Shown here: positions 26,953 through 35,643 of the stretch, in pieces
Position numbering within the stretch: position 1 is the first letter of the stretch
Layout of the letters: every line of letters starts with the position of its first letter
Source of the DNA: Pseudoduganella violaceinigra DSM 15887
GTDB lineage: Bacteria > Pseudomonadota > Gammaproteobacteria > Burkholderiales > Burkholderiaceae_D
Length of the DNA: 64,000 nucleotides
Direction of reading: 5' to 3'
NCBI RefSeq assembly: GCF_000425385.1
Contig: NZ_KE384359.1
Location: 49,341-113,340, forward strand
The notes under the pieces: generated by a model
Seen by the model: the letters and a program-made list of their open reading frames with translations, nothing else
What the model was told of the DNA's origin: nothing
The model's database searches: none
Made by a program: the position numbers and the translations under genes

Positions 26953-29505
26953 TTATGGATAGAAAATGGCGATGTGATAGCCGGAAGCTTTCAGCTCTTT
27001 CAGCTCGAAGTACAACTTAATGCTTTGCTCGGTGCGCGGCCCGAAGCCTTTGTCCACTTCGGTCGCATCGGCCAGGTATTCCTGCGGGGAAAATACGCGG
27101 CGCAAGACCGGTTTGTCGGCGCTATCGTTGAGAATCAATTCGATGTGCGGCCAGGCTTGCGCGATCTTGGACTGGTTGCGCAGCACCGTGGCGAAGCTGA
27201 AGGTGTTCTCGGCCAGGCCGGCCAGTTCGCCCTGTTCGATGCTCAGCGCCTCGAGCTGGGTCGGCAGGGCGATCTTGCAATCGAGCGGTTCGCACATGGC
27301 GATCAGCACCGGCTTCAATTGCGGGTAGTTGGCGGCCAGCGTGTCGCGGAAGGTGGTGCCCGCCTGCAGCGCCAGACCGGCCAGCAGGAACGGGATCCCG
27401 ATCGCCATCGCAGTATTCATGGCCCTGCCGTAGCGCTGCCTGCGCTCGACGCGCTTCACAAAACTCAGGTCGGAATGGTCGATTTCCGCGCTGGCGTGTT
27501 CGTCGACGCCGGCCAGGGCGCGCATGCGGGCAGCCGCCGCCTGTGCGCTGTCTTCGACGGGCTCGATGGTGTCGCTGCTGGGCTCCGCGGCGGCGGGCGG
27601 TGCCTCCTCCGGTTCCGCCGGGGTCTGAGCAATGGCGTTGCGACGGGCCTGCATACGCTTCAGGGCACGCTCGCGGCGCGACTCGGGGGCCGGCTCGGGC
27701 GCCGCGTCCTCGGGCAGGGAGGCGCCGTCGTCCGGCACGTCAGTATTCACGGCCGCGATCGCATGCAGGGCGGTGTCGTCGCGCTCAGTAGACTCCGGCG
27801 AAGCCGGCTCGGGCGCGATCGCAACGGCGGACCAGGGCTGCTCATCCAAGGACGGCTCGCCCGCGCTGTCCGCATCCACGGTGGCGGCATGCCCGGTTTC
27901 GGCTGAGGGCGGGGTGGCGTCCGGCGGCTCGTCCAGCGACAGGTGTTCCACCTGCTCGCTGTCGGCGGGGACGGCGAGGAAGATCGGTTCATGCGGCGTG
28001 CCGAACGACGGTTCGATGCGGCCATCCGGGGCCACATGGTCGGCCGACCACTGCTCAATGGCGGCCACCAGCGCCTGCCCGGCGTCCGGGGCGGCTTCAG
28101 GCGCAGCGTGCGCCGCCGGCTGTTCGGCCGGAGCTTCCTCGATCGCGAGTGGAGGTGCAGGGGCGGCGGACAGCTCTTCAGCGACCGGCGGCGCATTGTC
28201 CGCCAGGTGCGCCGGCTGCGGCGCAAGGTCGGCATCATCCACGGCATGGAAAGCCTCTGCCGGGCTGGCCAAGTCGCCTGGCAGTGCTGTTTCTTCAAGC
28301 TCGAATTGCGGTGCCGGAACCGGTGCGATAGGCGCTGCTGGTGCTGGTCCTGCTGCGGCCTCCGCCGGGATGTCAGCCGCCGGTGCCGGCAATGCCGCGC
28401 TGTCCTGGGCGGACGCGCTGGCAGGCGCCACGTCCTCAACTTTCAACGGCCCTGCGGGCAGCGGTATGATGGTGGGCGCCGGTGGGGGGGCGACCTCTTT
28501 CGGCGGCGCCGGCATTTCAGCGGCAAACGCGGCGTGGAATGCTGCTCCAGGCTGTGCCAGTTGGCTTGGGCGCGCTTTTTCTTCAGCTCGCAGCGGCGCC
28601 GCAGGGGCGGCCTTCTGCGGTGGAATGGTTTCCTTGGGAGCTGCCGGCATTTCAGCGGCGAAGGCGGCGTGGAACGCCTCGCCCGGTTCCACCAGGGACC
28701 AGGTCGGAGCTTTGTCTTCGGCCGGCGGGCGCGCAGCAGGCGTGGCCGGGGCGGCAGGCACCGCCATCGAGGGCTTCTCGCCCAGCGGCGCAGGCTTTTC
28801 ATCGGCGATGGCGGCGAGGAATGCTTCGTCGGGCAGCGCGAATTCCCAGGTCGGCGATTTTTCCACGGCCGGCGCTGCCGCAGGTGTGGACGGCGCGCCG
28901 GTTGCGCGGGAACCCAGCGCCTGGGCGGTGTCTTTCGCGGGTGCGCTGACCGCTGCCGCTGTTTTCTTCTCCGCCATCGGCGTCGCAGGCGCGGCAGGGG
29001 GCGTGGTGGCGTGGGCAAATGCGCGCGCTACTGCTGCTTGTGCCGCAGCATCGGCGGGCGAGGGCGCGGGCGCGGCCGGGGCTTGCGGCGGGGCAGCGGC
29101 GGTGGAGCGCCAGACTGCCGGCGCTGGCGCTTCGTCGCGCGGTGTATTGTCGAGCGGGGCCGGCGGCGGGCTGGACGGCTGGGCCGGGGTTGCCGGAGCT
29201 GCCGTGCGCTGCTGGGGAATGGCCGGCTTCGGTGCTTCGGCAAAATCGAGCTCGAGCTCGAAGTCGACCGGCGAACCATGGACGTAGTCGGAAATCGCCG
29301 GCACGGCGGCATGCGGTGCGCCAGCGTCTGCCGCGACATCGGGAATCACCGGGGTAGGCTTGGCGGCCGGTTCCACCAGTGCGGCATTGCCGTCGAAAAC
29401 CTGCGAGCAGGAGCCGCAGCGAACGATGCCCCCGCGCAGTTTCAGCTGGTCGGCCGCGACCCGGAAGATCGTACTACAGTGGGGGCATTTAGTGGCGAGC
29501 GCCAT
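26953..29505 (-). CDS. Zinc-ribbon and DUF3426 membrane protein with a long repetitive linker
   Basis: An 850-residue protein. Residues 1-40 are an MJ0042-type zinc ribbon (KCPHCSTIF and RCGSCSQVFDG). Residues about 60-640 are a Pro/Ala/Glu-rich, probably disordered linker with recurring EAFHAAFAAEMP-like units. Near residue 690 comes one membrane helix (AMAIGIPFLLAGLALQAG), after the basic RRQRYGRAMN segment. The C-terminal 130 residues are a DUF3426 domain, predicted periplasmic (FSFATVLRNQSKIAQAWPHI onward). DUF3426 proteins follow prmA in many betaproteobacteria, but their role is unknown. The linker is far longer than usual. Confidence 0.8.
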   Translation of the reverse strand: MALATKCPHCSTIFRVAADQLKLRGGIVRCGSCSQVFDGNAALVEPAAKPTPVIPDVAADAGAPHAAVPAISDYVHGSPVDFELELDFAEAPKPAIPQQRTAAPATPAQPSSPPPAPLDNTPRDEAPAPAVWRSTAAAPPQAPAAPAPSPADAAAQAAVARAFAHATTPPAAPATPMAEKKTAAAVSAPAKDTAQALGSRATGAPSTPAAAPAVEKSPTWEFALPDEAFLAAIADEKPAPLGEKPSMAVPAAPATPAARPPAEDKAPTWSLVEPGEAFHAAFAAEMPAAPKETIPPQKAAPAAPLRAEEKARPSQLAQPGAAFHAAFAAEMPAPPKEVAPPPAPTIIPLPAGPLKVEDVAPASASAQDSAALPAPAADIPAEAAAGPAPAAPIAPVPAPQFELEETALPGDLASPAEAFHAVDDADLAPQPAHLADNAPPVAEELSAAPAPPLAIEEAPAEQPAAHAAPEAAPDAGQALVAAIEQWSADHVAPDGRIEPSFGTPHEPIFLAVPADSEQVEHLSLDEPPDATPPSAETGHAATVDADSAGEPSLDEQPWSAVAIAPEPASPESTERDDTALHAIAAVNTDVPDDGASLPEDAAPEPAPESRRERALKRMQARRNAIAQTPAEPEEAPPAAAEPSSDTIEPVEDSAQAAAARMRALAGVDEHASAEIDHSDLSFVKRVERRQRYGRAMNTAMAIGIPFLLAGLALQAGTTFRDTLAANYPQLKPVLIAMCEPLDCKIALPTQLEALSIEQGELAGLAENTFSFATVLRNQSKIAQAWPHIELILNDSADKPVLRRVFSPQEYLADATEVDKGFGPRTEQSIKLYFELKELKASGYHIAIFYP

Positions 29506-29521
29506 CAGTCGGGAAACTGCC

Positions 29522-30433
29522 TTAAGCCAGAGTGCCGGACAGGCACACCCAGCCTTCGTGCTCAGCCCAGACGCTCAGCTTGATGAACGGTGCATAAGCC
29601 GCGGCCACTTCTTCCGCCTGGCGCGCCAGCACGCCGGACAGCACCAGGGAACCGCCCGGCGCCACGCGGCCCGACAGCATCGGCGCCATCAGCTTGAGCG
29701 GCGAGGACAGGATGTTGGCGACCACGATGTCGAAACGCTGGGCGGCGAACGCCGACTCCGCGAAATCGTCCGGCACGAAGTATTGGATATCGTCCACGCG
29801 GTTGCGCAGCGCATTGTCGCGGGCCGACACGATGGCCTGTGGATCGATATCCACACCCGCCACCGTCGTGGCGCCCAGCTTGCGCGCCACCATCGCCAGG
29901 ATGCCCGAACCGCAGCCGTAATCGAGCACGGTCTTGCCGGGCGCCGGATGGGCTTCCAGCCATTCCATGCACAGCTTGGTGGTCGGGTGCGAACCGGTGC
30001 CGAAGGCCAGGCCCGGGTCCAGTTCCAGCACCAGGGCGGACGGATCGGGGGCCTCGTGCCAGCTCGGCACGACCCAGATATTCTTGCCGATATGGATAGG
30101 TTCAAACTGCGACTGGGTCAAACGCACCCAGTCGGCGTCCGCCACCTTGCGGGTGGTGAACTTGGGCAGGTGAGCCAGCCCGATCGCGCCGGCGGCAGCC
30201 GCCACGATCAGGGCCTGGTCTTCCTCGTCATCGGTCAGCGCGACGACGCGGCTGTGATCCCATGCCGCTTCGGTCGGCTCCATGCCCGGCTCGCCGAACA
30301 GGGGTTTTTCGGCGTCGGTGCCTTCATCGGCATCCTCCACCGACACCGACAGCGCGCCCGCGTCCATCAGCGCTTCGGACAGGGCCTCAGCGTGGTCACG
30401 GGCGACTTCGATGACGATTTCAGTCCAGCTCAT
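29522..30433 (-). CDS. prmA: Ribosomal protein L11 methyltransferase PrmA
   Basis: A 303-residue SAM-dependent methyltransferase that trimethylates lysines and the N-terminus of ribosomal protein L11. The N-terminal L11-recognition domain begins MSWTEIVIEVARDHAEALSE. The SAM-binding motif is VLDYGCGSGILAMVARKLG followed by VDIDPQAI, and the catalytic-region VVANILSSPL matches the N-P/S-x motif of the family. The 16-bp gap to accC and 16-bp gap to the DUF3426 gene indicate a single operon. Confidence 0.95.
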   Translation of the reverse strand: MSWTEIVIEVARDHAEALSEALMDAGALSVSVEDADEGTDAEKPLFGEPGMEPTEAAWDHSRVVALTDDEEDQALIVAAAAGAIGLAHLPKFTTRKVADADWVRLTQSQFEPIHIGKNIWVVPSWHEAPDPSALVLELDPGLAFGTGSHPTTKLCMEWLEAHPAPGKTVLDYGCGSGILAMVARKLGATTVAGVDIDPQAIVSARDNALRNRVDDIQYFVPDDFAESAFAAQRFDIVVANILSSPLKLMAPMLSGRVAPGGSLVLSGVLARQAEEVAAAYAPFIKLSVWAEHEGWVCLSGTLA

Positions 30434-30449
30434 AGATTACTTACCTGCC

Positions 30450-31808
30450 TTATTTACCTGCTTTAGGCATTTCTGCCAGTCGTTGTTCCAGATAGTGGAT
30501 GTTGGTGCCACCTTCGATGAAGCGCGCGTCTACCATCAGCTCGCGGTGCAGCGGGATGTTGGTCGAAATGCCTTCCACCACCATTTCCGAGAGGGCGATC
30601 TGCATGCGGCGGATGGCTTGCTCGCGGGTCGCGCCGTAGGTGATCAGCTTGCCGATCATCGAATCGTAGTTCGGTGGTACAAAGTAACCCGCATAGGAGT
30701 GCGAGTCAACCCGCACGCCCGGGCCACCCGGAGTATGCCATGCCGTGATGCGGCCTGGCGACGGGGTGAACTTGAATGGATCCTCGGCATTGATACGGCA
30801 CTCGATGGCGTGACCGGACAGCATCACGTCGCGCTGGCGGAAGCGCAGCTTCTCGCCGGAGGCAATGCGGATCTGCTCCTGCACGATGTCGATACCGGTG
30901 ATCATTTCGGTCACCGGATGCTCCACCTGCACGCGGGTGTTCATTTCGATGAAATAGAACTCGCCGTTCTCATACAGGAATTCGAAGGTGCCGGCACCGC
31001 GGTAGCCGATTTTGCGGCAGGCTTCGGCGCAGCGGTCGCCGATCTTTTCGATCAGCTTGCGCGGGATGCCTGGTGCCGGTGCTTCTTCGATCACCTTCTG
31101 GTGGCGGCGCTGCATGGAGCAGTCGCGTTCGCCCAGCCATACGGCGTTTCGGTGTTCGTCGGCCAGGATCTGGATTTCCACGTGGCGTGGGTTTTCCAGG
31201 AACTTCTCCATATAGACTTCCGGATTGCCGAAGGCGGCGCCGGCTTCCGATTTGGTCATGGTGACCGCGTTCAGCAGGGCCGCTTCGGTATGCACCACGC
31301 GCATGCCGCGCCCGCCGCCGCCGCCGGCGGCCTTGATGATCACCGGATAGCCGACCTTGCGGGCGATCTGCACGATGAGTTTCGGGTCATCCGGCAGGGC
31401 GCCGTCGGAGCCGGGCACGCAAGGTACGCCGGCCTTGATCATGGCCTGCTTGGCCGACACTTTGTCGCCCATCAAGCGGATCGATTCGGCGCGCGGGCCA
31501 ATGAAGACGAAGCCGGATTTCTCCACGCGCTCGGCGAAGTCCGCGTTCTCGGACAGGAAGCCGTAACCAGGGTGGATCGCTTCCGCGTCGGTCACTTCGG
31601 CCGCGGAAATGATGGCCGGCATATTCAGGTAGGACTGTGCCGAAGGCGCCGGGCCGATGCAGACGGATTCGTCGGCCAGCTTGACGTATTTGGCGTCACG
31701 GTCGGCCTCGGAGTGCACGACCACAGTCTTGATGCCCAGTTCGCGGCACGCGCGCTGGATGCGCAGGGCGATTTCACCGCGATTGGCAATAAGGATTTTT
31801 TCAAACAT
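30450..31808 (-). CDS. accC: Acetyl-CoA carboxylase, biotin carboxylase subunit
   Basis: A 452-residue ATP-grasp enzyme that carboxylates biotin carried on AccB, the first half-reaction of malonyl-CoA synthesis. The start ATG at 31808 gives the canonical MFEKILIANRGEIALRI; upstream in-frame starts add an unrelated leader. Seen motifs are the ATP-binding glycine-rich loop KAAGGGGGRGMRVVH, ERDCSMQRRHQKVIEEAPAP, and the active-site region EMNTRVQVEHPVTEM. Length matches the 449-residue E. coli enzyme. It lies 75 bp downstream of accB, as is usual. Confidence 0.97.
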   Translation of the reverse strand: MFEKILIANRGEIALRIQRACRELGIKTVVVHSEADRDAKYVKLADESVCIGPAPSAQSYLNMPAIISAAEVTDAEAIHPGYGFLSENADFAERVEKSGFVFIGPRAESIRLMGDKVSAKQAMIKAGVPCVPGSDGALPDDPKLIVQIARKVGYPVIIKAAGGGGGRGMRVVHTEAALLNAVTMTKSEAGAAFGNPEVYMEKFLENPRHVEIQILADEHRNAVWLGERDCSMQRRHQKVIEEAPAPGIPRKLIEKIGDRCAEACRKIGYRGAGTFEFLYENGEFYFIEMNTRVQVEHPVTEMITGIDIVQEQIRIASGEKLRFRQRDVMLSGHAIECRINAEDPFKFTPSPGRITAWHTPGGPGVRVDSHSYAGYFVPPNYDSMIGKLITYGATREQAIRRMQIALSEMVVEGISTNIPLHRELMVDARFIEGGTNIHYLEQRLAEMPKAGK

Positions 31809-31883
31809 GGCAGCTTCTATGTTTGTGTGGGAAAGGGAGGTTGTGCTGGCCGCTGTCATATCGTCGGCGGCCATGGCCCGGCT

Positions 31884-32351
31884 TTAGCCGATCACAAACA
31901 GTGGCTGGCCGAATTCGACCGGTTGGCCGTTCTCGACCAGGATCTGGGTGATGGTGCCGGATTTGTCGGCATCGATCTCGTTCAGCAGCTTCATCGCTTC
32001 GATGATGCAGAGGGTGTCGCCTTCCTTCACGGTGGCGCCCACTTCGACGAAGGCAGGGTTGCCAGGGGCGGAAGCGCGATAGAAGGTGCCCACCATTGGC
32101 GACTTCACAACGTGGCCGGAGATTTCGGGGGCAGCCGGCGCGGCGGCTGGCGCGGCAACCGGTGCTGCGACAGGGGCGCCAGCAGGGGCGTAATGGGTTG
32201 GCGCTTGCGACGGCATCATCACTAGCTGGTTTTGCGGCAGACCGCCGGACTTGACGATGCGAACCTTGCTTTCGCCTTCGGTCACTTCCAGTTCAGCGAT
32301 GTCCGACTCTGCAACCAGGTCGATCAGCGTCTTCAGCTTGCGTAGATCCAT
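31884..32351 (-). CDS. accB: Acetyl-CoA carboxylase, biotin carboxyl carrier protein
   Basis: A 155-residue carrier. The N-terminal 35 residues (MDLRKLKTLIDLVAESDIAE) are the conserved AccC-interacting segment. An Ala/Pro-rich linker (about residues 50-76) leads to the biotinyl domain, where EAMKLLNEI carries the biotinylated Lys121. It acts with AccC directly downstream and with the carboxyltransferase AccAD encoded elsewhere. Confidence 0.96.
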   Translation of the reverse strand: MDLRKLKTLIDLVAESDIAELEVTEGESKVRIVKSGGLPQNQLVMMPSQAPTHYAPAGAPVAAPVAAPAAAPAAPEISGHVVKSPMVGTFYRASAPGNPAFVEVGATVKEGDTLCIIEAMKLLNEIDADKSGTITQILVENGQPVEFGQPLFVIG

Positions 32352-32446
32352 GTTGTTGGCTCCCTTGTTCTATCTATTATGTTGACGGTTTCTGCGATCT
32401 CGCCTTATGGGCGCTATCGCGTTAGATGTGTGCAGATCGCGGTAGA

Positions 32447-32884
32447 TTAACTGCTTTTTAAAGCAAAGTCGATGGCGAGACGGTATCCCTCGATACCTAG
32501 CCCGCAGATCGTTCCCTGTGCGATTGCGCTGAGATAGGAATGGTGGCGGAACTCCTCCCGCCGATAAATATTCGAAATGTGTACTTCAATAAAAGGCAGC
32601 GCCACGCCGGCCAGGGCATCGCGCAGGGCGATGCTGGTGTGGGTGTAGCCTCCCGGATTGATGACAATGAAATCCACGCCCTCGGTGCGGGCTGCGTGGA
32701 TACGGTCAATCAACGCTCCTTCGTGGTTACTTTGGTAACAGGCGAGCTGGGCGCCGGCTGCCTTGGCTTGCGCCTGCGCTGCCTGTTCCACGTCGGCCAA
32801 GGTGCTGGCGCCGTAGGTTGCAGGCTCGCGCGTCCCCAACAAATTCAGGTTGGGGCCATTAAGAAGCAGCAGGTTCCTTGCCAT
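32447..32884 (-). CDS. aroQ: Type II 3-dehydroquinate dehydratase
   Basis: A 145-residue enzyme of the shikimate pathway (3-dehydroquinate to 3-dehydroshikimate). The ATG at 32884 gives MARNLLLLNGPNLNLLGTRE, the family's start; a longer frame is not needed. The catalytic Tyr lies in EPATYG, the Arg/His loop region in NPGGYTHTSIALRDAL, and the substrate-binding part in EVHISNIYRREEF. It is 95 bp upstream of accB, which may have its own promoter. aroE, two steps on in the pathway's middle section, is at 39826. Confidence 0.95.
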   Translation of the reverse strand: MARNLLLLNGPNLNLLGTREPATYGASTLADVEQAAQAQAKAAGAQLACYQSNHEGALIDRIHAARTEGVDFIVINPGGYTHTSIALRDALAGVALPFIEVHISNIYRREEFRHHSYLSAIAQGTICGLGIEGYRLAIDFALKSS

Positions 32885-32999
32885 GATTCCCTGACCATTT
32901 TCCGCGAAAGTTCCGCATTTTGCCGCCATCTACGAGCATTGGCAAGAGAAAATAGCTTTGCGGAAGCTAATAGAACGGTCGTTCGCCGGCCGTCTTCGG

Positions 33000-33539
33000 C
33001 TAGTTGAAGCCCGCCAGGTCGGCTTTCAGGGCATCGAATTTGAGGCGCGCGAGATAGGTCTTTTTGACCGTACCATCAGCGCCGATAAGGACTGTGAAGG
33101 GCAGCCCGCCTTGCGTATTGCCGAACTTGCGCGACAATTCGGTGCCACTCATGCCGGCCACATAGATGGGGTAGGCGACTTTCACTTTTTGTGTGAATTC
33201 TGCAATATTGGATGGCGAATCGATACCGATGCCGAGCACCTGGACCTTTTTTCCCAGTTCGGAATTTTGCAATTCAGACAATTCCGGCATCTCTTCCACG
33301 CAAGGGCCGCACCAGGATGCCCAGAAGTTCACCAGCAGCGGTTTGCCTTGCCATTTCGATAGCGCTTCCTGTTCGCCTTTTTCGTTTGGCAAGGTTTCTG
33401 CCAGCAGGGCGGTGACCGGGTTGCCCGGGCTTGCCACGGCGGCAACGGGGCCGTCCGCGGGTGGGGTGTGCAGGGCAAACCAGGCACCGGCGCCGGTGAA
33501 GAGGACGGCGACCGCGCCATACATCAGGATTTTTTTCAT
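33000..33539 (-). CDS. TlpA/ResA-like membrane-anchored thiol-disulfide oxidoreductase
   Basis: A 179-residue exported thioredoxin-fold protein. Residues 1-22 are an uncleaved anchor or signal (ILMYGAVAVLFTGAGAWFAL). The redox centre is FWASWCGPCVEEMP, with the CGPC pair. VAYPIYVAGM and GGLPFTVLIGADG contain the TlpA-type insertion and the cis-Pro (GLPFT). Homologues keep cysteines reduced for cytochrome c or copper-site assembly. It starts 4 bp inside the end of the upstream gene (ATGA) and precedes aroQ by 115 bp. Confidence 0.88.
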   Translation of the reverse strand: MKKILMYGAVAVLFTGAGAWFALHTPPADGPVAAVASPGNPVTALLAETLPNEKGEQEALSKWQGKPLLVNFWASWCGPCVEEMPELSELQNSELGKKVQVLGIGIDSPSNIAEFTQKVKVAYPIYVAGMSGTELSRKFGNTQGGLPFTVLIGADGTVKKTYLARLKFDALKADLAGFN

Positions 33540-34147
33540 TGTTGGGCTGGGTGGGAGCTGTTGGTGAGGATGCTGCGCACTTCGGCGATATCGGCGCGCA
33601 GCAGTCTATCGCCGCTTTTCTTTTTCGCGCCGCGCAGGTCGTCCTGTTCGTACAGTTCGACGTGGACGCCGGTGTTCTTCCACATGAAGCTGGCCGTTTC
33701 GACATCCTCGAAACGGGGGCCGCGGAAGTGCGGCGATTCGGAGATTTCGATTTGCAGGTTCTTGTTCAGGAGGTAAATCTCGACTTCCTTGGCGCTGTCC
33801 ACGAACACCTGCAGGTGGATGTCGTCGTGCATGCCGGCGGTACCGGTGAGGACGGAGCCGGTCAGGAAGGGCTGGTACTGTTCCAGCATCTCCATGACCT
33901 GCAAGGCCTGGCCGCGCAGCCTGAATAAATGGGCTGGATGGGTGTCTGCATTATATAGAGCGTGGTACAGGCGGACTGCTTCTTCGATCTGCTCGTTATC
34001 GGGGAGGACGTCGGTCAAGTCGCGTGCCTGGGCATCGCCCAGGATCTGGCGCGCGGCCTTGCGCTTGGCGCTGCTGTAGTCGGCGCCGTCCTGCGCGATC
34101 ATGCGTGCGGCGGCGGCGGCGATTTCGGTTTTGACTTCGGTGTTCAT
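33536..34147 (-). CDS. Uncharacterised protein with nucleotidyltransferase-like motif
   Basis: A 203-residue soluble protein. The N-terminal half is helical and charged (AAARMIAQDGADYSSAKRKA). The central part, FLTGSVLTGTAGMHDDIHLQ and then VEIYLLNKNLQIEI, recalls the GS...D-x-D core of small nucleotidyltransferases, with the acidic pair HDD, but I cannot place the second acidic ligand securely. The gene is convergent with nothing and divergent from mpl, and its 3' end overlaps tlpA by 4 bp. Homologues of this arrangement occur in related betaproteobacteria, where they are usually left unnamed. The function is unassigned. Confidence 0.6.
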   Translation of the reverse strand: MNTEVKTEIAAAAARMIAQDGADYSSAKRKAARQILGDAQARDLTDVLPDNEQIEEAVRLYHALYNADTHPAHLFRLRGQALQVMEMLEQYQPFLTGSVLTGTAGMHDDIHLQVFVDSAKEVEIYLLNKNLQIEISESPHFRGPRFEDVETASFMWKNTGVHVELYEQDDLRGAKKKSGDRLLRADIAEVRSILTNSSHPAQQ

Positions 34148-34162
34148 GAATGCATCATACCT

Positions 34163-34226
34163 AAAACCGCAAAGCGGGGTCAGACCGGGTCGCCATCCGG
34201 CAAAGGGCCGCCCCCGCTTGACCGGA
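34163..34226. repeat. Palindromic REP-like element (copy C)
   Basis: AAGCGGGG (34172-34179) and CCCCGCTT (34212-34219) are perfect inverted arms, flanked by AAAACCGC and GACCGGATT like the other copies, with GGTCAGACCGGGTC inside. It lies in the divergent promoter region between the nucleotidyltransferase-like gene and mpl. It is the most degenerate of the four copies. Confidence 0.55.
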
Positions 34227-34272
34227 TTTGAATCAGGTAAAATCCGGCTCTTGATTCTTTTCCATCATCACC

Positions 34273-35643
34273 ATGCACATCCACATCCTCGGCATCTGCG
34301 GCACTTTCATGGGTGGCCTTGCCGTCCTGGCAAAAGAAGCCGGCCATCGCGTAACGGGTTGCGACGCCAACGTCTACCCCCCGATGAGCACACAGCTGCA
34401 GGCCCAGGGGATTGAGCTGATCCAGGGTTTCGGCCCTGAGCAGGTGGAACTGAATCCCGACCTGTATGTGATTGGCAACGTGGTCTCGCGCGGCAATCCG
34501 CTGATCGAAGAGATCATGAACCGCAACCTGCCGATGATCTCGGGCCCGCAATGGATCGGCGAGCACATCCTGAAGGATAGATGGGTGCTGTCCGTCGCCG
34601 GCACGCACGGCAAGACCACGACCTCGGCCATGGTGGCCTGGATCCTGGAGCATGCCGGCTACGCGCCCGGCTTCCTGATCGGCGGCATCCCGCAGAATTT
34701 CGGCATTTCGGCGCGCCTGAGCGGCCCGGGCGCCGACTCCGCGTTCTTCGTCATCGAAGCGGACGAATACGACACCGCCTTCTTCGACAAGCGCAGCAAG
34801 TTCGTGCACTACCGCTCGAAGACGGCCATCCTGAACAACCTGGAATACGACCACGCCGACATCTTCCCGGACATCGGCGCCATCGAAACCCAGTTCCACC
34901 ACCTGGTGCGCACGGTGCCCGGCATCGGCCGCGTGATCGCCAATGCCGATGAGGCCAGCCTGCAGCGCGTGCTGAAACGCGGCTGCTGGAGCGAACAGGA
35001 AACCTTCGGCAGCGCCGACGGCGCCGACTGGGCCATGATCGAGCACGCCGACGGCAGCTTCGACGTCGTGTTCCAGGGCGCCACGGCCGCCCGCGTCAAC
35101 TGGCAGCTGAGCGGCAAACATAACCGCGCCAACGCTCTCGCTGCGATTGCCGCCGCCCGCCACGTGGGGGTGCCGATCGCGGCCGCCGCCGAGGCGCTGG
35201 CCAATTTCCAGAGCGTCAAGCGGCGCATGGAAGTGCGCGGCACCGTCAATGGCGTGACCGTGTACGACGATTTCGCCCACCATCCGACCGCGATCGACAC
35301 CACGGTCGGCGGCCTGCGCCAGAAAATCGGCAATACCGGCCGCATCCTGGCCGTGCTGGAACCGCGCTCCAACACCATGAAGCTGGGCACGATGAAGGAT
35401 GCGCTGCCCGGCAGCCTGAAACAGGCCGACCTGGTGTTCGGCTTCGGCAGCGAAAAATCGCTGGGCTGGAACCTGGGCGAAGCCTTGTCGCCGATGGGCG
35501 CAATCGCCGCGGCCTATGACGACCTGGACGCGATGGTCAACGCGGTTGTGGCTGCGGCCAGGTCGGGCGACCATATTCTTGTGATGAGCAATGGCGGCTT
35601 TGGCGGCGTGCACCAGAAACTGCTGGAGGCGCTGCAGTCATGA
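34273..35643 (+). CDS. mpl: UDP-MurNAc:L-Ala-gamma-D-Glu-meso-DAP ligase
   Basis: A 456-residue Mur-ligase-family enzyme of peptidoglycan recycling, which joins the recovered murein tripeptide to UDP-MurNAc. Its N-terminus is MHIHILGICGTFMGGLAVLA. The ATP-binding loop is AGTHGKTTTSAMVAW, followed by VIEADEYDTAFFDKRSKFVHY, which is characteristic of Mpl rather than MurC. Further Mur signatures are LNNLEYDHADIFPD and the C-terminal VYDDFAHHPTAI. It overlaps the next gene by 4 bp, heading a four-gene block. Confidence 0.95.
   Translation: MHIHILGICGTFMGGLAVLAKEAGHRVTGCDANVYPPMSTQLQAQGIELIQGFGPEQVELNPDLYVIGNVVSRGNPLIEEIMNRNLPMISGPQWIGEHILKDRWVLSVAGTHGKTTTSAMVAWILEHAGYAPGFLIGGIPQNFGISARLSGPGADSAFFVIEADEYDTAFFDKRSKFVHYRSKTAILNNLEYDHADIFPDIGAIETQFHHLVRTVPGIGRVIANADEASLQRVLKRGCWSEQETFGSADGADWAMIEHADGSFDVVFQGATAARVNWQLSGKHNRANALAAIAAARHVGVPIAAAAEALANFQSVKRRMEVRGTVNGVTVYDDFAHHPTAIDTTVGGLRQKIGNTGRILAVLEPRSNTMKLGTMKDALPGSLKQADLVFGFGSEKSLGWNLGEALSPMGAIAAAYDDLDAMVNAVVAAARSGDHILVMSNGGFGGVHQKLLEALQS

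Noticed and set aside
27632..29287. A plus-strand Ser/Ala/Gly-rich frame opposite the DUF3426 protein
   Set aside because: Antisense of the Pro/Ala linker, without ribosome site or domain.
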